DNA of 64,000 bases from Kingdonia uniflora. Its lineage: Eukaryota; Streptophyta; Magnoliopsida; Ranunculales; Circaeasteraceae. The stretch is from contig JACGCM010000393.1 of the NCBI GenBank assembly GCA_014058105.1, positions 272,501 to 336,500 of the forward strand. The letters are read 5' to 3'. This document shows, piece after piece, positions 55,215 to 64,000 of this stretch. The translations under genes were made by a program, and so were the position numbers. Numbering within the stretch: the first letter of the stretch is position 1; the number at the start of each line of letters is the position of its first letter. The notes beneath the pieces were generated by a model that saw only the letters and a list, made by a program, of their open reading frames with translations, did not search any database and had not been told where the DNA came from.

Positions 55215-58200
55215 TGTTGTTGATCAATGGTTCTTCCAAGTTCTAACCTCGATAATGCATTAAAAGCATTAAAAGCACACAAACTGCTCTTCAATGGCTT
55301 TATAAGTTTCATAAGAGAACCAAAAAATCTAAGCGTTAATACAAAACTTGGAAGATCGCGCTCTTATAGTGCGCTTAGTCACATACAAAAGGAAATGCCA
55401 TTTACATGGGTGCCAGCAAGGAAAGAATTTTCAATGACGACTAAGAAAACAATGATCCATGACTGTAAGTCCTGTATACAATGGTTCTCTGCCATTTATC
55501 TTCATGTTTCGTCATTTTGCCCCCATTTAGAGATTTAAAAAGTTAACCACTGAAGTAAATGTTGAAGATCTTGATTTTCTAAGAACTAAAGTGTTCCCAA
55601 AACATCACTACTGAACATAATCTTAGAAAAATATCTGCCTTTAGCCTGAGCTAGGCTTTTTTCTACTGTCTGAAACCAGCTAGCAAGTGCAGGAAAAGTA
55701 TGCCCCAAGCCAAGGAGTCTGCAAACTGATTTATTCCCTCGACTTCCCCCATCCAAATATTCTGCTCTTACAAGAATACTATTTAGCAAAGGGCAAACAC
55801 AAAATAGTGCAACAAACTCTAGCTGAATCCAGAATATATTGAGACAACTAATCTCTCATTTAAAATCTGAAAATATAAGTCACCAGCCCATAGAGCAGTC
55901 AAGGCCATCAGTTGGACTCAAACCAATTTCCAAAAAAATCTCAACCATTGTTATTGTCATATAAGGTTACAAAAAAAAAATCTGTATTAACCCTCTAGAA
56001 GTCCTAAAATATACGATCAACGAATCCATTTACAGGCCAAAGGCTCAAGGTCCAACATCTCCAGGCCTTATTTGGAAGCTTAAGCCATTGTTTCCATCCT
56101 ACATTGGTTTCTTAATGGTTTGTTGCTTTTGAGGAGGAAATACGCCCGACCTTGATGTCCTTCTGCTGGTTTACCAATCCGATGCTTACAGGAACAGATG
56201 TCCCACCAACCCTGTATTGATCACCATATAACCGTTGTTCTATCCTCTACTCATCAATGTCCTGCCCTCTCCATATGACTTTTCTTCCGTCCTCATCCAA
56301 TCCCACATGTTGTTGCTCTTTGATCCTCTCCCTATCATGCTTCTTCCAACCTGGTTGCTAGATTCACTCCTCTTCAGTACTCGAAGATTTCTTTTTGGTT
56401 TCTCGAATTTGAATGGTTGAGCTTGAAAAAAGGTGCGCAGGGGAAAGAGCAGATGTAAAGCCATCTCCAGCAACCTTCAAGCTTTACGCTCGTGCTTATC
56501 CTGGGGAATCCACATAATGTTTCTTTTAGGGAAACCGGAAATGTAATGCCATCTCCAGCAGCCTTCAAGCTTTACGATTGCCTTTAGGTGTTGATCTGTG
56601 TGGTTGTCTAGGGTTTCTGTTAGGGATATGATGGCGATAAGTTTGGTATATTGGAGAGACCGAATTCTGTCGTATATGTTTCTCTTTTATGTGGCAAATG
56701 TATAGGTACATATAAAACACAGGTGGTTTACATCACGTGCAGTTGAATGACTCCAATCCAATGTATTTTCCTCTTCATGGGGTACTTGATATATAAAGAG
56801 CATTTAAGGAAACATTGACAACGCGCAAATCCTGAGACTCATAGAAAAAGACCCACAAGTATCGTTGTACGTTAGACAAGAGGGCCTTGGTTTGCACTTT
56901 ACAATGTCTCCAATGCCTTGAGTTATTTGAATGTTGGTGGCAGATGATACTACACATGTAACACAACTCTTCAAGAGGGCATCTGTAAGGGTATCTTTTT
57001 TACATGTGCAATCTCCTCTAGCACAAACATCCAAACAACTCAAGAACCTGGTAAGACATTGCAAACAAAATATATTTTAAGAGACTTTTCATGTGAATCT
57101 TTGTCTAACGTGCGCCGACAATACTTGTGAGCCTTGTCATGTTAGTCTCCCGGCTTACGCGTTGTCAACATTTCCTAAATGCTACTACTACGCAATCTTT
57201 GATTTTGCTCGGCTTTGGTCTTTAATATATCAAGTACCATATGAAAAGGGAAATTGGATTGCAATCATTGGATTTCATCAATCTATCTTCATGTCAAGCA
57301 AACAACTGCAGGTGAAATAAACCTCTTGTATTTTTTCTACCATCTCTATATTCACCACATAGAAGATAAACATATGCGACAGGAATCAGTCTCTCCCATA
57401 CCAAACTTATCGTCGTCGTCATCATCTCCCTATAGAAACCCAGTTATTCCTTCATCTTTTCTCCCAGGCTCGATGTATTTCTGCTAGTTCACTAATCTAA
57501 TGATTACATTACAGATGTTCCGCCAACAATGAATTGATCACCTCACTATATATAGTTGTTGTTTAACCCTCTCCTATTATTGGCCTGTCCTCTCGATATG
57601 ACTTCTCTTTCGCCTTTCCTTTCCTACAAATCATCTCTATCAACAGCTAGTACTCTACTCCCTTGAACATCCCAAGTTTCCTCTAATGTTGCAGGCAGTT
57701 GGAGTTTGGAACCTATGGTTCTAAAAAACTGAGGCATAAGTGCAGTTTATGATGTTTTACTGAGATCTGATAATAAATGCCGCTATTTGGAGATTGGATG
57801 AGGACATGTATGAACTGCCACTTTTTGGTGATTGGATGAAGACACATATCATGTATGAAAAGATGGGTTATTGATTTAGGGTTTTGTTACCCACAAAAAA
57901 AGGCTCTAATCTATGGTTTCTACTACAAATGAGAGAGGCTCCACTTTAGGGTATCTGCTAGGGAGAGACAGGCTATGGTTGTAAAATAGAGAGTTCTCAA
58001 CAGATTTTTCTTTCTATGATATTTTTACTTTGAACGGGTAAAAGATGAGCATAGTTCAGGAGCCCAAAAGGGGAATTACAAGGAACAAAATGAAAGCCCA
58101 TGCCAGTTTTCTCTCTCTAATTTTTCTTTTCCTATTTTCTACCTAGATCTTCCTCCTACTTTCCCTTCCATATTTTCTCTTCTTGATTTTCTAACTTCAT

Positions 58201-58665
58201 GTATTCATCTTTTTGCATTTCTATTCTATACTTCAGTTTCACTCCACATTACCTAGCCAGGTCCCCACTGATTACTGATTACTTAATCTCTTCACCCTCT
58301 AAATTTTTCTCTCTGTATTTACCTTCCAAATTATCTCCTTAACTCACCATTCCCTACTTTCATCCACTTCACATTCCAGTTTCCCACCACCTCATATTCC
58401 AATAAATCCCGCATTCTATCAATCTTGGCTTCCTCACCTGTTACTTAGTCATTGTTTCCTTCCCTATTCACTTCAATATGAAAACTTAAAACGTGCTTTT
58501 ATACCTAATGACATCTCTTTATATATCAAATGTTACACAAAAAAGTACCCTCTACTCTCTTTCACTAATCAAAAACCCCATCATCAAAATAACTCAACAC
58601 CCAAATCCCAAACTTCCCAAACTAATCAATTGCTAAACCAAGAGAATGGGGTTGAGGTTTCTTAC
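55215..58665. repeat. Segmental blocks between first-exon copies A and B
   Basis: Block G copy 3 (55265-56045), the ttggtttcttaatgg block (56100-56200), a cacatgttgttgctctttg stretch at 56302-56340 that matches part of the exon itself, the gtggttgtctaggg block (56380-56800), a stretch specific to this copy (about 56820-57060), the tcttccatacc-type block (57080-57480), the ttccgccaac block (57490-57780), the ttggagattggatgagg block (57780-57990), the gcccaaa block (58000-58270) and the leader-like block (58290-58500). No independent gene found. Confidence 0.75.
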
Positions 58666-58969
58666 CTTGTGGTTGAGTGGTAGGAAGCTCTCCATAAATG
58701 GCTTTGAGTCTAGCGAGAGGAACAACAACCGGGTTCGTTCCAGCTTGGGCTTCGGCGAAGAGCTGTTGCTTCCAATCCCAGATTGTCTTTTTGATGGATT
58801 TGTTGGTATTGAGGAGAGAATCCTTCTCTGCTTCAAGGGATTCGATTTCTCTCTGTTGGGTTAGAGACCTAATGCTTAGAGCAACGAATGATCCAACTAA
58901 GAAAGTGTTGATCAAGATGTTGTTGCTCTTTGAGCCTCTCCCAAACATGTTCTTCTCCACCCACTCCAT
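58666..58969 (-). CDS. First exon of small membrane-anchored protein, copy B
   Basis: ATG at 58967-58969 (complement), open for 101 codons plus one base to a GTAAG donor at 58664-58665. It begins MEWVEKNMFGRGSKSNNILI, with a hydrophobic stretch LINTFLVGSFVALSIRSL (membrane anchor), an acidic-basic helix QQREIESLEAEKDSLLNTNK, then TIWDWKQQLFAEAQAG, VVVPLARLKAIYGELPTTQ. This is the most regular copy and probably the ancestral or expressed one. The only matching last exon lies 21 kb away at 37493-37554. Upstream of the ATG the sequence leaves the repeat blocks, then runs into a SINE-like segment and the Tork element. Confidence 0.68.
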
Positions 58970-59753
58970 TGTTGTTGATTTGATCTATGGTTCTTCCTGG
59001 TTTCAACCTGGTTTCAACCCTTGGAACTACAGAAAAAAGACCATCTCCAACAATGCTCTATCTTGGTGTTCTTAGGAGGCTCGAAGGCTGGAGCTCGTCC
59101 TATTCGTGCTTGTCTCAGGTCCATTTTGGGTGTTGGATCTGGTATACCTAAATGTGAATAACATACGCATGTCAGGCACCAGTAAAACTCCCTAGATTTC
59201 CTTTTGTACAATACTCTTCATTTTCAAATTTCCCAGGTTTGAATATTTTTTTGTGTTTGTGAACTATATTTATGTTGTGCCTGGTTCGTCGCACGCACAA
59301 ACGCACGGCATTGTGATGTTTGGCACTTGTAGGCTGATTGGTTAGAGCGAATGCACCCGCTTGAATTTGCACCGGCTTGCAGTTAAGGAAAATCTCTTTA
59401 ACAATTAGATACACCTCAATGCTGTAGAAAGGAAGAGAAAAAAAAAAAAAAAAAAAACTTGCAATCAAGGATCACGATCTTAAATCGCGAAGCACGATGA
59501 AGAATAACCTTCATACCCACTAACTTAAAGAGTTTCCATAAAAAGAGAATCAATCTCTCTTCCTCAAATCGCTCCAGATCTCTCTCTCCGCCGCGAGAGC
59601 GGGATCTCTATCTCTCATGCTCAATCTAACGTGTGCAATTTTATTCTCAAATTTTTAAATGTTTGATTTATTGCAATAGTGAACCAATCAGTTATTATGA
59701 CTTCGACAATTTCCCAACTTCGACAATCCTTCAATTCGAGTTCATACCCAACA
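58970..59753. other. Upstream flank of exon copy B and truncated LTR remnant
   Basis: Holds the probable promoter of copy B, a SINE-like stretch (59330-59455), and, ending at 59753 with CCCAACA, the edge of the 3' LTR of the Tork element. The rest of that LTR cannot be aligned with the visible part of the 5' LTR, so its other edge is not defined. Confidence 0.45.
59330..59455 (+). mobile_element. Possible tRNA-derived SINE with poly(A) tail
   Basis: ggctgattggttagagcg at about 59331 resembles a Pol III A box region, and about 22 A residues occur at about 59431-59456. Short flanks acttgta and acttgca may be a TSD. No good B box was found. Confidence 0.3.
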
Positions 59754-59764
59754 ATCTCCCCCTT
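59754..59764 (-). promoter_or_regulatory. Polypurine tract of the Tork-type element
   Basis: The minus strand reads AAGGGGGAGAT directly before TGTTGGG, the start of the 3' LTR. Confidence 0.8.
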
Positions 59765-59826
59765 GAAATCGAATCTCGTAACCCATCTCTAGATCTCCCA
59801 ATGAATTGCTCGCACTACCCAGACCT

Positions 59827-61809
59827 TCAATCTTGAAGACCCACAGAAGTTGTACATGTCGTCAACTTTTGAAAAGTCACCACCTTCGTAAACATATCGG
59901 CCGGATTCACATCAGTGTGAATCTTCACAAGCTTCAAGACATCGTCCTCGAGGAGCGAACGAATATAGTGATACCGAATATCAATGTGTTTGGTCCTAGA
60001 GTGAAAAGCCGAATTCTTTGCTAAGTGTATAGCGCTTTGACTATCACTATACAACTTATGAGAAAATTGTTCTCTACCAAGCTCTTTCATCAACCATTTG
60101 AGCCAAACCATATCTTTGTACGCTTCTGTAGCTGCAACATATTCTGCCTCCGTCGTAGACAAAGCTACAATCTTATGTAGCCTAGAAACCCATGTAACTG
60201 CACCGCTTCCCAATGTAAAAACAAAACCACTAGTGCTCTTCCGCCTATCCATGTCACCCGTCATATCATAATCAACAAAACCCAGTAAGCATATCTGAGA
60301 ACCCCTATAACATAACGTTATATCTTGAATCCCCTTTAGATACCTCAATATCCATTTCACAGCTCTCCAATGCTCTTGGCCTGGATTACTCATATACCTA
60401 CTAACAACTCTCACTGCTTGGGCAATATCTAGTTTTGTACAAATCATAGCGTACATTAGGCTACCAACCGCAGATTTATAAGGAACCTTCCGCATCTCTT
60501 CGCGATCCTTTTGCGTCTTCAGACAACAATCCTTTGATAATTTGAAGTAACATCTCAATGGTGTACTAACAACTTTAGAACCATCCATATTGAACAGCTT
60601 CAGTACTTTGCCGATGTACTCAGCTTGAGACAACTTTAATTCTCGCCGCTTTCTGTCCCTTGTAACACGTATACCAAGAACTTGTCTCGCCGCACCCAAG
60701 TCCTTCATAGAAAACTCCCGGGATAGCAGTTCCTTCAACTTAATTATCTTTCCCATGTCAGCATTTGCTACCAACATATCATCTACATACAGAAGTAGAA
60801 TAATATTCGAGTTCCTCGTATTCTTGATAAAATAACAGTGATCCGCATTGCTCTTCGAATAGCCATTTTTGGACATGAACTGTTCAAACTTCAAATACCA
60901 CTGTCTCGGCGCTTGTTTCAAACTGTATAAGCTCTTTGTGAGCCTACACACAAGATCTTCTTTCCCTTTAACCGAATACCCTTCTGGCTGTTTTATATAA
61001 ACTTTTTCATCAAGGTTACTGTGAAGAAAAGCAGTCTTGACATCAAGTTGTTCAAGATGTAAATCTTCAACAACAACTATATTAATCACAACCCGAATAG
61101 TAGACATCTTTATAACAGGAGCTAAAATCTCACCGAAATCAACGCCCTCTTTCTGCTGAAAGCCCTTCACCGTAAGTCTAGCCTTGAATCTCCTTGAACC
61201 ATTAGATTCCTGCTTTAGTCTGTATACCCACTTGTTGTGTAATGCTCTCTTCCCCTTCGGTAACCGAACTAAATCCCAAGTTTGATTAACTGATAATGAT
61301 TGCATCTCATCATCCATAGCAAGCTCCCACTTGCTCTTGGCTTCCACATCTAAAGCCTCCTTGCAACTTTCAGGTTCACCACCATTTGTAAGTATCAAGT
61401 GATTTAAAGAATTTGCGTACCTTGCCAGAGTTCTTGCAACTCTTGGCTCCTTTCGAAGTGCTATTGAAATGTCTAGATCATTTGGTTCCTCGTTTTGATT
61501 CGGTGTAACAAACTCAACAATGACTTCTACATCATCCTCTCGAGAGGGTTCATCATCTTCAATGTCGACACTTTTTGCTACTTCACCTCGAATCCTTTTC
61601 ACAGGTACTTTAAAGTCTTTATATAAGACTTCCTCATTGAATGTAACATTACGGCTCCGGATAACTTTCTGATTCTTCGCATCCCAAAACCGGTACCCAA
61701 ACTCATCACCACCGTATCCAATGAAAACGCACTTCGTCGACTTTGTATCTAACTTGCTCTTTGTATCTGAATTATCAAGCACATATGAGGTACAACCGAA
61801 AATACGCAA
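59827..61809 (-). CDS. Copia RT-RNase H region of the Tork-type element (open)
   Basis: A 660-codon uninterrupted minus-strand frame. It begins in the integrase C-terminal region (MRIFGCTSYVLDNSDTKSKL, then VFIGYGGDEFGYRFWD). RT blocks follow: HNKWVYRLKQESNGSRRFKA, LEQLDVKTAFLHSNLDEKVY, LYSLKQAPRQWYLKFEQFM, and catalytic LLLYVDDMLVAN, then RNase H with STSGFVFTLG, ALSTTEAEYVAATEA, LYSDSQSAIHLAKN and RTKHIDIRYHYIR, ending near DMFTKVVTFQKL. In RNase H one expected acidic/glycine site reads FVDYDMTGDMD where relatives have a DADWAGD-type motif, so activity is doubtful. Reverse transcription role by family. The true polyprotein would start far upstream; the M at 61809 is only the first methionine after a frameshift near 61815. 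Confidence 0.9.
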   Translation of the reverse strand: MRIFGCTSYVLDNSDTKSKLDTKSTKCVFIGYGGDEFGYRFWDAKNQKVIRSRNVTFNEEVLYKDFKVPVKRIRGEVAKSVDIEDDEPSREDDVEVIVEFVTPNQNEEPNDLDISIALRKEPRVARTLARYANSLNHLILTNGGEPESCKEALDVEAKSKWELAMDDEMQSLSVNQTWDLVRLPKGKRALHNKWVYRLKQESNGSRRFKARLTVKGFQQKEGVDFGEILAPVIKMSTIRVVINIVVVEDLHLEQLDVKTAFLHSNLDEKVYIKQPEGYSVKGKEDLVCRLTKSLYSLKQAPRQWYLKFEQFMSKNGYSKSNADHCYFIKNTRNSNIILLLYVDDMLVANADMGKIIKLKELLSREFSMKDLGAARQVLGIRVTRDRKRRELKLSQAEYIGKVLKLFNMDGSKVVSTPLRCYFKLSKDCCLKTQKDREEMRKVPYKSAVGSLMYAMICTKLDIAQAVRVVSRYMSNPGQEHWRAVKWILRYLKGIQDITLCYRGSQICLLGFVDYDMTGDMDRRKSTSGFVFTLGSGAVTWVSRLHKIVALSTTEAEYVAATEAYKDMVWLKWLMKELGREQFSHKLYSDSQSAIHLAKNSAFHSRTKHIDIRYHYIRSLLEDDVLKLVKIHTDVNPADMFTKVVTFQKLTTCTTSVGLQD

Positions 61810-61814
61810 GTAAT

Positions 61815-62500
61815 TAAGGTTTACCTCTTTTCTGATCCATGCTTCTTCAGGAAGTCCAAAGTCATCGAAGGCCCTCTGCTAATTAAGTACACCGCCGTAC
61901 TTACCGCATCCGCCCAAAAATACTTTGGCAATCGAGCTTTGAGTCTCATACTCCTCGCTCTTTCATTTATTGTTCGGTTCATGCGTTCTGCAACACCATT
62001 TTGTTGCGGTGTTCTGGGAATAGTCTTTTGTTTCCTAATCCCGTTTGATACGTAAAAGTCTTCAAACTTGTCACTACAGTATTCGCCCCCGTTATCTGAC
62101 TTGAGATACTTCAGTTTCATTTTCAACTAGTGCCCTCTACCTCTTGAATTTATTAAACACATCTGACTTGTTCTTCACGAAGTAGACCCACAGTTTACAA
62201 GTAACATCATCGATAAAAATAATATAGTAATGAGAACCACCAAGAGAAGACACCTTGGTTGGCCCCCAAACATCTGTGTGTACAAGATCCAGCTTTCCAG
62301 GTTTTATTGATCTTCCAGATAATTTGAAACTAACCCTCTTCTGCTTCGCAAGAAGATACTCTTCATAAAACTTGAGATCAACCTCAGCAAGACCCTCTAG
62401 CTTTCCCTTCGTTACCATTATCTTCATCCCCTTCTCACTCATGTGACCAAGCCGTTTGTGCCACGTACTTGTATCAATCCCCAGAGTAGCCGCACAAAAT
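61815..62500 (-). pseudogene. Copia pre-integrase and integrase of the Tork-type element, broken
   Basis: On the minus strand from about 62500: STWHKRLGHMSEKGM (zinc histidines kept), EVDLKFYEEYLLAKQKRVSF where the two zinc cysteines of the family are tyrosine, then LDLVHTDVWGP (first catalytic Asp) and FIDDVTCKLWVYF. After a stop at about 62130 comes LKYLKSDNGGEY (second Asp), TPQQNGVAERMNRT (catalytic Glu), and YFWADAVSTAVYLI. A frameshift near 61815 separates it from the RT frame. Confidence 0.85.
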
Positions 62501-63004
62501 AGTGGAAATTGTGATTTGCGTTATATACAATGTTCCTTGTCGCAAGCCTCGAGCTACTAACATAGCTCCCTTTGTAACCTTCTAGAAGGTTGTGCCAAAG
62601 GTGCACTCATATCTGGCATTATCCGTCAATTTGCTAATCGATATAAGGTTACGCCCCAGTTTAGGTACAAGTCGTACATTCTGTAAAACTAATGTTCCCC
62701 CCGAAGGCAACAACAACCTAGCATTTCCCTTTTCAGTAATATTGCGTGCACTCTTATCTGTAAGAAAGACCGTACCGAAGTCGCCTTTAACAATATTAGT
62801 AAGAAAGCCTACGTTCGCAGTAGCATGGAAGGAAGCACCCGAATCAACAATCTATGATCCGTTAACATCGTCACACGATAGTAGTAGAGCCTCGTCAGAA
62901 CTAACCTCCTCAGTAAGGTTCACTGTATCTTTCTCTTCATCATCAATCTTTTTAGATGAAGAAGAGTTACAATCTCGCCTGAAGTGACCATTCTTTCCAC
63001 AAGT
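62501..63004 (-). pseudogene. Protease region and zinc knuckle of the Tork-type element, broken
   Basis: Around 62968-63012 the minus strand encodes a CCHC knuckle (TCGKNGHFRRDC) interrupted by a TGA where an aromatic residue is expected. Between about 62960 and 62550 lies the copia protease region with many interruptions: IVDSGASFHATAN can be read on the minus strand near 62857-62820. No clean frame remains. The plus-strand 131-codon frame here is a shadow. Confidence 0.65.
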
Positions 63005-63709
63005 TCAACACGCACCGGGCGGCTTAGACTTCCTTCTTGACTGTGATCGACCCCTTCCAAATTTTAGCCCTTTTATGTAATACCTCCCTCTTTCCTCGAC
63101 GTTCAACATACTGTCGTTTGAACTCGAAGAGGGTTCAAATATTTTGTGCCTATTCTCTTCACTCATAATCAACGAGACTGTAGTGTCAAATTTGATGTCT
63201 TCCTTTCCCGATGAGTTGCTCACAGCTGTAATAAATCCTTCCCAGCTTTCTGGCATCTGCCCTAGAAGAGGCCACACTCTCACCTCCTCGGTAAAAGTAA
63301 TTTTAACGAATTCTAGTTGAACATGTATGGTATTGAACTCATTGATATGAGCTTGCATACTACCATTCTCCTTCATCTTCAAAGTAAGCAAGCACCATAA
63401 AATGTGAACCTTATTTTCCCTAGATGGTTCTGAGTACATAGCGGACAACGTCTCCATCAAGCCCTTCGTAATCGTAACTTTGGAGATCATGTATAGAATC
63501 TGAGATGATAACGGTAATCTAACGATTCCAAGTACTTTGCGATCCAATCGCGCCCACTTAGCAACATCAAAATCTACTGGCTTCATCTCAACTCCACCCA
63601 GCGGTAAATCAAGATCCTTCTGATAGAGGTAATCTTCTATCTGCATCTTTCATACTCTAAAATTTGACCCATTGAACTTTGTGATCTTCAACTTCTCCTG
63701 ATCGGCCAT
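63005..63709 (-). pseudogene. Gag of the Tork-type element, broken
   Basis: Probable start MADQEKLKITKFNGSNFRV at 63709 (complement). The next codon is TGA where copia gag has a conserved tryptophan. The frame continues KMQIEDYLYQKDLDLPLGG, AKWARLDRKVLGIVRLPLSS, LMETLSAMYSEPSRENKVHI, and MQAHINEFNTIHVQL, as in TNT1-94-type gag. One nonsense change makes it non-functional. Confidence 0.88.
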
Positions 63710-63738
63710 CACTCTTCACCACACAAGCTCTAACACTC

Positions 63739-63750
63739 ACTCTGATACCA
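63739..63750 (-). promoter_or_regulatory. Primer binding site of the Tork-type element
   Basis: The minus strand reads TGGTATCAGAGT, an initiator-Met tRNA site with the last base changed. Two bases separate it from the LTR. Confidence 0.82.
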
Positions 63751-63752
63751 AT

Positions 63753-64000
63753 TGTTGAGAATCGAGGTAGCTACTTTATCTTCCCTTACAAGAACGATAC
63801 GCGGAAATCGCCAACACAAGAAGTAAATCAACAATGAATAATAAATGACATAAAGATTTTCCCAGAGGAGGGAAGTGGAAAACCCTTGCGGATGAAAAAC
63901 TACTCCCCACGAATAATTCACTATGATATCAAATAGGTTACAATGATCTCTCAAGCTTCTCAAGCTTTTAATGGAGTCTCTTAAACCTCTAAGGTTAAGC
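63753..64000 (-). repeat. 5' LTR of the Tork-type element (partial)
   Basis: Starts tgttgagaatcg on the plus strand (the LTR 3' end in element sense) and is cut by the window edge. None of these 248 bp align by eye with 59000-59753, so the 3' LTR is either truncated or represented by its other half only. Confidence 0.75.

Larger units (their letters stand above)
38285..58970. repeat. Mosaic of segmental repeats around duplicated first exons
   Basis: Blocks recur in the same order: first exon and donor, then toward higher coordinates a block with gacagcttgacaaggtg and aaagcacacaaactgctcttc, a ttggtttcttaatggtttg block, a gtggttgtctagggtttc block, a ttggagattggatgagg block, a ctcaggagcccaaa block, and the next exon. 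Examples: gttgtctagggtttc at about 41260, 52630 and 56605; ttggagattggatgagg at about 42636, 53593 and 57788; the gcccaaa block at about 42910, 53868 and 58060; the aagcgttaa block at about 38520, 41690 and 55330. Copies differ by substitutions and small indels and several blocks are missing in places, so the duplications are old and unequal. The hAT element and the possible Helitron interrupt it. Confidence 0.85.
59754..64000 (-). mobile_element. Tork/TNT1-94-type Ty1/copia retrotransposon (runs off right edge)
   Basis: The minus strand holds, from the right edge, a 5' LTR (63753 on), primer site, gag, pre-integrase, integrase, RT, RNase H, and a polypurine tract at 59754-59764 next to the LTR edge CCCAACA (59753). 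The order and the TNT1-94-like gag and IN motifs fit the Tork group of copia elements. The 5' LTR begins (plus) TGTTGAGAATCG and continues past base 64000. Several nonsense changes break gag and integrase, but the RT-RNase H frame is open for 660 codons. Confidence 0.9.

Noticed and set aside
62592..62987. 131-codon plus-strand frame in the Tork element
   Set aside because: Antisense shadow of the protease region.
1..64000. CRISPR arrays, operons, bacterial promoters, organelle insertions
   Set aside because: No spaced identical repeats, no ribosome binding site organisation and no plastid or mitochondrial genes were recognised. Gene structure is nuclear eukaryotic.

Overview
The window is nuclear DNA of a flowering plant, most likely a eudicot. 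It is AT-rich, its genes carry GT-AG introns, two genes match plant families closely, and most of the rest is plant-type transposons. No bacterial, organellar, CRISPR or operon-like feature was seen.

Host genes. (1) A three-exon plus-strand gene (8824-9732) encodes a 218-residue universal-stress-protein-like (adenine nucleotide alpha hydrolase-like) protein. (2) A five-exon minus-strand gene (27367-35603) encodes a 340-residue Golgi nucleotide-sugar/triose-phosphate-type transporter very close to plant UDP-GALT1/GONST5. (3) A small plant-specific membrane-anchored protein gene on the minus strand has one last exon (37493-37554), while its first exon exists as two open copies (54908-55214 and 58666-58969) plus a decayed stub near 41.05 kb.

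Layout. 1-347: PBS and one LTR of a Ty1/copia element that leaves the window to the left. 1559-3174: 5'-truncated LINE with a 14-bp target-site duplication (TSD). 5294-5702 and 6468-6805: two PIF/Harbinger-type MITEs, with a tRNA-derived SINE at 6327-6418 just before the second. 8.8-9.7 kb: the USP-like gene. 10451-26981: a PIF/Harbinger element with 39-bp terminal inverted repeats (TIRs), a broken HARBI1-type transposase and an intact Myb/SANT partner gene. A 10.7-kb Sirevirus-like copia retrotransposon (15737-26448, TSD ctata) is nested in it. 27.4-35.6 kb: the transporter gene, with another SINE in intron 1. 38.3-59.0 kb: a mosaic of segmental repeats containing the first-exon copies, a possible Helitron, and a hAT transposon (43635-52085, TSD tgctaaac). 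The hAT empty site is preserved in a paralogous repeat at 54.3 kb. 59.75-64.0 kb: a Tork/TNT1-94-type copia element that leaves the window to the right.

The USP-like and transporter genes converge. Almost all of the 17.6 kb between their stop codons is the PIF element plus its nested retrotransposon. The transposon genes are mostly broken, often by changes of the C-to-T / G-to-A kind. The PIF Myb/SANT gene and the Tork RT-RNase H frame are still open. All assignments were made by reading translations and repeats by eye, without database searches.
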